A stretch of 64,000 bases of DNA from UPXZ01 sp964498765 (lineage in GTDB: Bacteria; Bacteroidota; Bacteroidia; Bacteroidales; Paludibacteraceae). Under the pieces are notes generated by a model. The model worked only from the letters and a program-made list of their open reading frames with translations, ran no database searches and had not been told where the DNA came from. This document shows, one piece after another, positions 28,520-35,697 of the stretch. Numbering within the stretch: position 1 is the stretch's first letter; each line of letters starts with the position of its first letter. The stretch spans positions 1-64,000 of the forward strand of contig CAZCIU010000003.1 of the NCBI GenBank assembly GCA_964498765.1. Reading direction: 5' to 3'. A program made the position numbers and the translations under genes.

Positions 28520-29506
28520 TTAGGGTTTTTCAGTAGCTTTGGCTTTTGTTACGATTTCGATTTCAGCACCGTATTTCAAACCGTATTTATTCTTTGCATA
28601 AGGCATTAAATAGTATTTAGTTTCCGGAGCTAAATCATTCAAATAAGTAATAAATTCATCTTTGGTAGCAATGCCCACAACGTGATTTTCGGCAACTATC
28701 GAGTCACTTTTTATTGTCCAGTGAATTCCTCTTTCGGTAATCGGATTAAAATTATCGCCCGAAGTTGCTGTTGCAATGATTTTTGCAGATGAATCTGTAA
28801 TAGAATCAGTTTTTAAAATTGAGATTGCGCTCGCAACAGAAAGCATTTTCACTTCACGATACTGTGTACTATACGAAACTCCGGCTTGATTGATGGCATA
28901 AGCACGAATAAAATACGTACTATCCGGCTGCAAATTATCGATTTTGGTACTAAAATTCGTTCCATTTAGCGGCGCAACAATTTTATTGTCACTTACTGTC
29001 GGTTCACGTTTCATTCCCCACACAAAACCGCTTTCTGTAATGGAAGATCCACCATTACTTACAATTTCCGCCCGAATTCTTTCGATGTAACCAGAAGTCA
29101 CATTTTCTGGTGCCTGCAACAAAATTTCAGCTTTTATTATGTCCAATGTTTTGAAAGTAACTTGCGGACCATAACCCACTCCTTCTGAATTTACAGCATA
29201 TGCACGAACGTAATAAGTTGTGCTTGGTTGCAGATTGGTCATTTTGCTAATAAACAGATTATCAGAGGCTTTATCCGTAGTTTTTGAGTTGTTAATCGTC
29301 GGATTACTAGTTGTATTCCAGCAAATTCCAGAATTCAAAATCGGCGAACCACCATTCGATACAATTTCACCGCCACCCGTTGCAGCGGTTTGTTCAATGG
29401 TGCTAATGCTATTGGTCAAAACTGTAGGAACTTCCAGTTTTTCCTTGCACGCAAACAAACTTAGACCAACTAAAACTATGGTCATTAAATAATGAATTTT
29501 CTTCAT
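28520..29506 (-). CDS. Lipoprotein with three fibronectin-like repeats
   Basis: 328 residues. Signal peptide II (LVGLSLFACKE, Cys about 20), then three repeats of about 95 residues, each with a SNGG/ESG opening, P-T-x-x-N segment and closing YYVRAYAVNSEGVGYG-type strand. This repeat type is common in Bacteroidales surface lipoproteins. It lies inside the ABC operon between the binding protein and permease genes, so a role in capturing or presenting the substrate is possible but only inferred. Confidence 0.78.
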   Translation of the reverse strand: MKKIHYLMTIVLVGLSLFACKEKLEVPTVLTNSISTIEQTAATGGGEIVSNGGSPILNSGICWNTTSNPTINNSKTTDKASDNLFISKMTNLQPSTTYYVRAYAVNSEGVGYGPQVTFKTLDIIKAEILLQAPENVTSGYIERIRAEIVSNGGSSITESGFVWGMKREPTVSDNKIVAPLNGTNFSTKIDNLQPDSTYFIRAYAINQAGVSYSTQYREVKMLSVASAISILKTDSITDSSAKIIATATSGDNFNPITERGIHWTIKSDSIVAENHVVGIATKDEFITYLNDLAPETKYYLMPYAKNKYGLKYGAEIEIVTKAKATEKP

Positions 29507-29571
29507 AATAATAATATTTTCAGTGAATAATCAGGTTAAAAAACGCATGTGCTACGAAGTTAATTGAATTT

Positions 29572-30699
29572 TCATTGCGTTAATTTCGAAGCATAAATCA
29601 ATTCGTAATCCGGTAAAATTTCCGGATGCAAAATCGCAATAACATCTGCCAACAGCAAATCAGGCCTTGCAACCGTACTTTCCCAAAAATCATTGGCGGT
29701 AGAAGGCAACATTCTTTTATTGAAATTATATACTTTTTCTTCCTTAACCGGGCGAAAAAGCGCGTGTTTACTGTCAGTTTTAATTAGCTCATTTATCGTA
29801 CCAAAGTTGCAGTCCAGCCAAAAATCTGTGTCCGAAAAATTTTTCAGAACCGTTTCAACGTTCAGAGGCAAACTTCCGGTAGTTGTGTCATTGGCGTAAA
29901 AATAATCGCCGCCTGCATCTCTAAAAAGTTCACTCATAAAGCTCTTACCTGCAGGCATATACCAGGTTCCTCTGAAATTGGAGCCGAACATAATTTTTGG
30001 TTTATCAGCCACATTTACGGCTTTTGATTTTACCGCATTATAGCGTGTTTCTATCTCGCTGAAAATGCTGTCAGCCTGCACCGATTTATCGAAAAATGCC
30101 GCAACAAATTTAATCCATTCTGCTCTGCCAAGCAAAGAAGTCTCTGTCCATTCATTGTTGTAAATAATCGGAATTCCGGCTTGACGAATTCTGTCGGCAT
30201 TCGCATCGGTTTGATTAAATCCGCTCATCATCAAACCATTTGGTTTTAGCACAATCGTCTTCTCTACATTGATGGAAAATGCATCGCCTAAGTCAACTAT
30301 TTCTTCCGCTGCAATGCGATTGGCAACCTCTTTATTATAAACCAAATTTGGGTTGCAAATTCCTTTAATAGTCTGAATTTCTGAAAGTAAACTTAAAAAT
30401 TCAAGATGAGTAACGGAGTTAGTTGCGATATTTTTAAGCGGAATTTTCACCTTTTCCCCATTGCTGGGAACTTCTACATTTTCATCTTTTACCAAATAAT
30501 ATTTTGCGTGAATTTCACCTTTATTCCAAGGACTAAACACCGTAATTTCGTCAAAATTCTCGTGTTGGATAATTGAAAATCCTTGTGCGTACGAAAGATT
30601 TATATTGTCTCCTTCCAAGTTTGAAGTGGATTGAGTTTGATGTTTTGTACAGGAAAAAAACAGTAAAACACTAAGTATTAAAAAGCTAAGTTTTCTCAT
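29572..30699 (-). CDS. Periplasmic metal-chelate binding lipoprotein (BtuF/FecB family)
   Basis: 375 residues. Lipobox SVLLFFSCTK. The TroA/BtuF-type fold is indicated by DRIRQAGIPIIYNNEWTETSLLGRAEWIKFVAAFF and the C-terminal DFWESTVARPDLLLADVIAILHPE. First gene of an operon: binding protein, fibronectin-like lipoprotein, permease, ATPase. Bacteroidota homologues are often named cobalamin-binding, but I see no cobalamin riboswitch in the short leader, so iron, heme or cobalamin all remain possible. Confidence 0.85.
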   Translation of the reverse strand: MRKLSFLILSVLLFFSCTKHQTQSTSNLEGDNINLSYAQGFSIIQHENFDEITVFSPWNKGEIHAKYYLVKDENVEVPSNGEKVKIPLKNIATNSVTHLEFLSLLSEIQTIKGICNPNLVYNKEVANRIAAEEIVDLGDAFSINVEKTIVLKPNGLMMSGFNQTDANADRIRQAGIPIIYNNEWTETSLLGRAEWIKFVAAFFDKSVQADSIFSEIETRYNAVKSKAVNVADKPKIMFGSNFRGTWYMPAGKSFMSELFRDAGGDYFYANDTTTGSLPLNVETVLKNFSDTDFWLDCNFGTINELIKTDSKHALFRPVKEEKVYNFNKRMLPSTANDFWESTVARPDLLLADVIAILHPEILPDYELIYASKLTQ

Positions 30700-30719
30700 T
30701 TCAGAAAGTTTATTTTATG

Positions 30720-30727
30720 CAAATATA
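30720..30727 (-). promoter_or_regulatory. -7 promoter element for the ABC operon
   Basis: TATATTTG on the minus strand, 21 bases before the binding-protein ATG, which leaves a very short leader. Confidence 0.55.
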
Positions 30728-30774
30728 CACAGAATTTCTTGCCAAACCTTGGAAAATCTGTGCTTTCATCTATC

Positions 30775-30805
30775 AAAAAAACCGAAGCGCAAACTTCGGT
30801 TTTTT
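30775..30805 (-). terminator. pepP terminator
   Basis: AAAACCGAAG pairs with CTTCGGTTTT around CGCAAA, with T runs on both strands. It lies 14 bases beyond the pepP stop. Confidence 0.88.
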
Positions 30806-30818
30806 GAAATTATATCGA

Positions 30819-32597
30819 TTAAATTTCTTGCGTTTTCTTTCCCAACCATTTTCTCTCTTTTTCAGAAAGATAAGAAGAAAGCGTTTTGAAAACCCATTTG
30901 TGATAATCGTTAAGCCATTTTCGCTCTTTGTTAGTCAGCATTTCTTTATCCACCAGTTTCGTGTCGATATAACAAAGTGTCAGCGTTTCAAATTTCAGAA
31001 ACTGTCCAAATTCAGTTTTTTCTGCCGGAATTACCTGCACCAGATTTTCAATCCGAATTCCGTATTTTCCGGTGCGATAAAGTCCCGGCTCGTTGGAAAG
31101 AATCATGCCCGGCTGCAACGTAATTGGGTTTTCGTCCATACGAATATTTTGCGGTCCTTCGTGCACATTCAGGAAGTGACCAATGCCGTGTCCCGTTCCG
31201 TGACCGTAATTAATTGCATCATCCCACATTGCTTTGCGCGCCAAAATATCCAACTGCGAACCGCGTGTGTTCACCGGAAATTTTGCCATTGCCAGTTGAA
31301 TATGCCCTTTCAGCACCAAAGTATAATCGCGTTTTTCTTTTTTGGAAGGTTTGCTCAATGCAACTGTACGTGTAATGTCCGTAGTTCCATCCAAGTATTG
31401 ACCGCCAGAATCAAGTAATAGAATGCCTTCTTTTTTGAGTTCCGAATCACTTTCTGGAGTTGCTTTGTAATGCACAATCGCGCCGTGACCGCCATATCCG
31501 GCAATGGTTCCAAAACTTTCGCCTTTGAAATCTTTTTGATCTTCGCGGAATGAACGCAGTTTGTCTGAAATTGAAATTTCAGTCAGTTTTTCTTTGCCCA
31601 CATTTTTCTCAAGCCACATAAAGAAACGAGTCAACGCCACACCATCTTTAATCATCGCTTTGCGAACGCCACTCATTTCCACTTTATTTTTCACCGCTTT
31701 CAATTTGAAAACAGGCGACATTGAATTCCTTTTTGGACATTCTGCCGGAATTGCTTCAAAAAGTGATTGGTTGAATTTACCGCCATCCACCAAAACGGAT
31801 TTACTTATTGCGATTTTGCCCAATTCGCTCTGAATAGCGAAATAATCTTTGACAATAATCTCGTTTTTATCCAGATATTCCTTGGTTTTTTCCGTAATTT
31901 TTTCCGATGCAATATATAATGTAGCAGATTTTTCGTCCACCAATGCGTATGCAATTACCACCGGATTATAATCCACGTCATTTCCGCGGATGTTAAATAA
32001 CCACGCAATATCATCCAAAGCTGATAGTACAAATACATCTGCATGTAGTTTTTTCATCTCATCACGAAGTGCATCCAGTTTTTCGCTTACAGATTTTCCG
32101 GTATATTTTTCATCAAAAACAAAGAACGGATTTTTGGGAAGTTCCGGACGATCAGTCCAAACCGTTTTCAATAAATCATTGGAAACCAGCTCAATTCCAC
32201 TCATTGCCAATTGCGATTTCATTCCGGCATAAGCATTCACCGAAAACATTTCCGCATTTACAGCTACTTTATCGCCTTTTTTCAGTTCGGTCGCCAACCA
32301 AGGAATTATCTCCAAAGTTTCAGCTTCGCCTTGTTTCATCAATTGAAAATCTGTGCCTTCAAGCTGTTCAGCACCTTGTAAAAAATAGCGACTATCCGTC
32401 CAAAGTCCAGCTTTATCCAAAGTCAGCGCTACCGTTCCGGCCGATCCATCAAAACCGCTAATCCACTCTCTTTCTTTCCAATAATCAGCAATGTATTCAC
32501 TCGCGTGCGGGTCTGTGCCGGGAATAATGCACGCCGACGCTCCTGCTTCTTTCATTGCCAGACGCAATGCATTTAATCGTTCGTTTATTTTTGTCAT
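30819..32597 (-). CDS. pepP: Xaa-Pro aminopeptidase (M24B)
   Basis: Removes N-terminal residues before proline. 592 residues: two N-terminal creatinase-like domains (about 1-300) and a C-terminal pita-bread domain. The metal ligands appear in LLLDSGGQYLDGTTDITR, GHGTGHGIGHFLNVHEGP and LSNEPGLYRTGKYGIRIENL. The long form resembles the eukaryotic cytosolic XPNPEP1 architecture rather than short E. coli PepP. Probably cytosolic, monocistronic. Confidence 0.93.
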   Translation of the reverse strand: MTKINERLNALRLAMKEAGASACIIPGTDPHASEYIADYWKEREWISGFDGSAGTVALTLDKAGLWTDSRYFLQGAEQLEGTDFQLMKQGEAETLEIIPWLATELKKGDKVAVNAEMFSVNAYAGMKSQLAMSGIELVSNDLLKTVWTDRPELPKNPFFVFDEKYTGKSVSEKLDALRDEMKKLHADVFVLSALDDIAWLFNIRGNDVDYNPVVIAYALVDEKSATLYIASEKITEKTKEYLDKNEIIVKDYFAIQSELGKIAISKSVLVDGGKFNQSLFEAIPAECPKRNSMSPVFKLKAVKNKVEMSGVRKAMIKDGVALTRFFMWLEKNVGKEKLTEISISDKLRSFREDQKDFKGESFGTIAGYGGHGAIVHYKATPESDSELKKEGILLLDSGGQYLDGTTDITRTVALSKPSKKEKRDYTLVLKGHIQLAMAKFPVNTRGSQLDILARKAMWDDAINYGHGTGHGIGHFLNVHEGPQNIRMDENPITLQPGMILSNEPGLYRTGKYGIRIENLVQVIPAEKTEFGQFLKFETLTLCYIDTKLVDKEMLTNKERKWLNDYHKWVFKTLSSYLSEKERKWLGKKTQEI

Positions 32598-32621
32598 AAT
32601 TTATAAGTTTGAAACACGAAA

Positions 32622-32692
32622 CTCGAAACACAAAGATAATCGAGACAATTCGTGTGAATTCGTAATATTTCGCATAAATTTGTATTAATCAC
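32622..32692. repeat. AATTCGTG-type short-period repeat patch
   Basis: Adjacent AATTCGTGTG, AATTCGTAAT, ATTTCGCAT and AATTTGTATT units (about 10-base period) between pepP and the old yellow enzyme gene. On the pepP side are the opposite-orientation pieces AACACGAAAC and AACACAAAG. It resembles the ends of the GxxExxY cassette at 60.8-61.4 kb but encloses no gene. Confidence 0.55.
32631..32638 (-). promoter_or_regulatory. -7 promoter element for pepP
   Basis: TATCTTTG on the minus strand, 34 bases before the pepP ATG. A second TATCTTTG lies at 32692-32699. Both are at the edges of the repeat patch. Confidence 0.55.
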
Positions 32693-32799
32693 AAAGATAT
32701 AAAATTATAATTGTTAAATTTCGCCTTATTAAACTTGATTAACAAAAAACATTTAACAAAATCATTTTGTTTTAATATTTCATTTCAATAACATCAACA

Positions 32800-33843
32800 A
32801 TGGACTACATCAATCAAAAACTTACAATTAAGAATATCACTCTAAAAAATCGCATCGGTATGTCACCGATGTGCATGTATTCGGCAACCGATGGTTTCGC
32901 AACTGATTGGCACTTGGTGCATTACGGCACGCGAGCTATTGGCGGAACGGCGCTTATCATTCAGGAAGCTACGGCAGTGACGCCAGAAGGTCGAATTACG
33001 CCTTACGATTTAGGAATTTGGAAAGACGAACATATTACAATGTATCAGAAAATAACTGATTTTATCCTTTCGCAAGGTGTAGTTCCGGCAATTCAACTGG
33101 CTCATGCCGGCAGAAAAGCTTCGCACGACAAACCAGCAAATGGCGGTCATTTTCTTACTCCTGAAAATGGCGGTTGGCAGACTGTTGGGTCTTCTCCCAT
33201 TCCATTTTCTGAGGAAACGGACGCTCCGAAAGAATTAGCCATTTCTGAAATTCAAGATATTATCGAATTATTCGCAAAAGCAGCAGTAAGAGCCGTAAAA
33301 TCCGGATTTCAAATTATCGAAATCCATGCTGCTCATGGTTATTTATTGCAAGAATTTTTATCGCCTTTGAGCAATCAAAGGTCGGACGAGTACGGCGGAA
33401 GTTTTGAAAATAGAATTCGGATTTTATTAGAAGTTGTGGATACAGTAAAAAATGTGGTACCAAGTGAAATGCCAATTTTTGTTCGTATAAGTGCTTCTGA
33501 ATGGACAGATGGAGGATGGACAATCGATGAAACAGTGAAGTTGGCTGAGATTTTATTGAAAAAAGGTGTAGATGTAATGGATTGTTCTTCGGGTGGAAAT
33601 ATTGTCAATGCAAAAATTCCCTTGGAACCGAAGTATCAGGTTACTTTTTCAGAAAAAGTACGAAAAACCGGAATGAAAACTGCAGCGGTTGGTCTGATTA
33701 CATCTGCTGGAGAAGTGAATTCTATTCTTGCAAATGGTCAGGCTGACATCGTTTTACTTGGTCGTGAATTATTGCGAAATCCGTATTTTCCTTTGCAGGC
33801 TAGAGTAGAATTCCCGGAGCAATATGCGAGAAGCAAAAGATAA
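32800..33843 (+). CDS. NADH:flavin oxidoreductase, old yellow enzyme family (NamA/YqjM-like)
   Basis: 347-residue FMN-dependent TIM barrel reducing activated C=C bonds. Motifs: RIGMSPMCMYSA at the N-terminus, IQLAHAGRKAS, EIHAAHGYLLQEFLSPLSNQR (His pair for substrate phenolates) and LGRELLRNPYFPL. The cysteine in the PMCMYSA loop marks the YqjM-like subclass. It precedes a membrane terpene-cyclase-like gene by 21 bases, so cotranscription is likely. Confidence 0.92.
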   Translation: MDYINQKLTIKNITLKNRIGMSPMCMYSATDGFATDWHLVHYGTRAIGGTALIIQEATAVTPEGRITPYDLGIWKDEHITMYQKITDFILSQGVVPAIQLAHAGRKASHDKPANGGHFLTPENGGWQTVGSSPIPFSEETDAPKELAISEIQDIIELFAKAAVRAVKSGFQIIEIHAAHGYLLQEFLSPLSNQRSDEYGGSFENRIRILLEVVDTVKNVVPSEMPIFVRISASEWTDGGWTIDETVKLAEILLKKGVDVMDCSSGGNIVNAKIPLEPKYQVTFSEKVRKTGMKTAAVGLITSAGEVNSILANGQADIVLLGRELLRNPYFPLQARVEFPEQYARSKR

Positions 33844-33864
33844 ATTTCATCGTAAAATTCAAAA

Positions 33865-34530
33865 ATGGGCATAAAAATATTTCTGGCTTTGTTTAGCGGT
33901 TTTTTCTGGTCGATTGTTTACATTGATGCCATTCGCATTGGTTTCAAGCAAAAAACTTTTGCTATTCCGTTCTGGGCATTGGCTCTGAATATTGCCTGGG
34001 AGCTACTCTGTTCCATTTTTGGATATTTGGAGGTTGGCTTCAACGAACAAATTGCAGTAAATATCGTCTGGTTTATTTTTGATATTTTTATCGTAATCAG
34101 CTATTTCAAATTTGGAAAAGAAGAAGGAAAATTTAAGTCCACAACGGCATTTTATCTTTGGAGTTTTAGTGGAATTTTAGCTTCTGTACTTATCCAATAC
34201 CTGTTTATTCTTGAATTCGGAGTAATTCATGGTTTCACTTATGCTGCTTTCCTACAAAACTTGCTGATGTCAATTCTTTTCATTGATTTACTCCATAAAA
34301 GACAAAGTTCAAAAGGTCAATCAATGCTGATTGCCGTTTCAAAATGCCTTGGAACCATCGCTCCAACTATTCTTTTTGGAATTGTAGGAATTGATCGCAT
34401 GGGTGGACCGAATAGCTTTACACTTGGTTTAGGTGCAATAATTCTGATTTTTGATATAATATATATTTACCTCCTTTCCTATCAAATCAAACTTGAGCGA
34501 AACGCTTTAAAGCATAATTTAGCTAAATAA
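33865..34530 (+). CDS. Seven-helix membrane protein resembling Pyr4-type transmembrane terpene cyclases
   Basis: 221 residues with about seven hydrophobic segments. The ALNIAWELLCSIFGY motif in helix 2 and VWFIFDIFIV in helix 3 match the N-x-x-W-E and W-x-x-D patterns I associate with the fungal Pyr4/PaxB membrane cyclases and their bacterial relatives. In that family conserved Glu and Asp act as acids. Activity is not proven here and no prenyltransferase is adjacent, so a simpler DUF membrane protein is possible. It directly follows an old yellow enzyme gene. Confidence 0.55.
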   Translation: MGIKIFLALFSGFFWSIVYIDAIRIGFKQKTFAIPFWALALNIAWELLCSIFGYLEVGFNEQIAVNIVWFIFDIFIVISYFKFGKEEGKFKSTTAFYLWSFSGILASVLIQYLFILEFGVIHGFTYAAFLQNLLMSILFIDLLHKRQSSKGQSMLIAVSKCLGTIAPTILFGIVGIDRMGGPNSFTLGLGAIILIFDIIYIYLLSYQIKLERNALKHNLAK

Positions 34531-34676
34531 CTTCTATCTATTTCACATTGAATTAATCAATCAGAAACACTAAAACAAACATCACATTTTTAATGTTTTA
34601 CTTATAGAATTTGAACCTGAAATTTGGAAGATAACAATCAGTTTTCTCTGAATTTCGAAACAGAAAGATTTATAAA

Positions 34677-35552
34677 ATGGCAATTAAAAATGTAGAATTA
34701 GTAGCAAGCCCAAGAGAACCGCATTTCGTAGGCGATGGTTTTCGAGTACATAATTTCATCCCGAGAGGCTTCCGAATGGATATGCATAGAATGGATCCAT
34801 TTATTTTGTTGGATTACAATTCGAAATTTTATTTTGAACCGAGCGAGACTCCTAAAGGCGTTGGTGTGCATCCACATCGCGGATTTGAAACGGTGACGAT
34901 AGCTTACAAGGGCAAAGTAGAACATCAAGATAGTTCCGGCGGAGGCGGCGTAATCGGCGAAGGCGACGTACAATGGATGACTGCTGCAAGCGGAATTTTG
35001 CACAAAGAATTTCACGAAAAAGAGTGGAGCAAAACCGGTGGCGATTTTCAAATGGTGCAGCTTTGGGTGAATTTACCTGCTAAATATAAAATGAGCACTC
35101 CAAAATATCAAGCAATAGAAAACTCGGAAATGAAACGTTTTTTTCTTGATAATAATTTGGGTGAAATTGAGATTATTGCCGGGAATTACAAAGGCATTGA
35201 AGGCAATGCAAGCACATTTAGTCCGATTAATCTTTTTAATGCTAAACTGAAAAAAGGGGCAAAAGCAGAATTTAGCTTTCCGGCTGAGTTTACTACAGCA
35301 GTACTTGTTTTGGAAGGAAATATTACGATAAATTATTCCGAAAAAGTACCAACAGACAACTTTGCATTGATGCTAAATGATGGCGAAGATTTCACAATTG
35401 AAGCCACGGAGGATGCTGTCGTACTCGTTCTTGGCGGACAGCCGATCAATGAACCGATTATTGCTCACGGACCATTTGTAATGAATACTCGACAAGAAAT
35501 TGTAGATGCATTTAACGATTACAATAGTGGAAAATTTGGAAAATTAAAGTAA
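34677..35552 (+). CDS. Pirin family protein
   Basis: 291-residue bicupin. The N-terminal cupin has GVHPHRGFETVTIAYKGKVEHQDS with metal-binding His residues, and AASGILHKEFHE further on. Members include quercetin 2,3-dioxygenases (YhaK/YhhW) and regulatory pirins; which applies is unknown. Cytosolic, followed by a terminator. Confidence 0.9.
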   Translation: MAIKNVELVASPREPHFVGDGFRVHNFIPRGFRMDMHRMDPFILLDYNSKFYFEPSETPKGVGVHPHRGFETVTIAYKGKVEHQDSSGGGGVIGEGDVQWMTAASGILHKEFHEKEWSKTGGDFQMVQLWVNLPAKYKMSTPKYQAIENSEMKRFFLDNNLGEIEIIAGNYKGIEGNASTFSPINLFNAKLKKGAKAEFSFPAEFTTAVLVLEGNITINYSEKVPTDNFALMLNDGEDFTIEATEDAVVLVLGGQPINEPIIAHGPFVMNTRQEIVDAFNDYNSGKFGKLK

Positions 35553-35560
35553 ATATTTTT

Positions 35561-35598
35561 AAAATAGCTGTTAATGAAAATTTGACAGCTATTTTTTT
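35561..35598 (+). terminator. Terminator of the pirin gene
   Basis: AAAATAGCTGT (35561-35571) pairs with ACAGCTATTTT (35585-35595), followed by T residues. Confidence 0.85.
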
Positions 35599-35666
35599 AT
35601 TTAAAATCCTTTACTTTTTCAAATATTCCATCACTACCCCACCCTTAAAATTCTCCAAAAATTCAC

Positions 35667-35674
35667 TATCTTTG
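35667..35674 (+). promoter_or_regulatory. -7 promoter element for uvrA
   Basis: TATCTTTG, 24 bases before the TTG start of uvrA. Confidence 0.65.
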
Positions 35675-35697
35675 CAAGTTACTAAAACTCGCAGATT

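Noticed and set aside
30700..30818. Cobalamin riboswitch before the BtuF-like operon.
   Set aside because: The gap is about 120 bases, most of it the pepP terminator and a promoter element 21 bases from the start. No room or conserved B12-box was seen.
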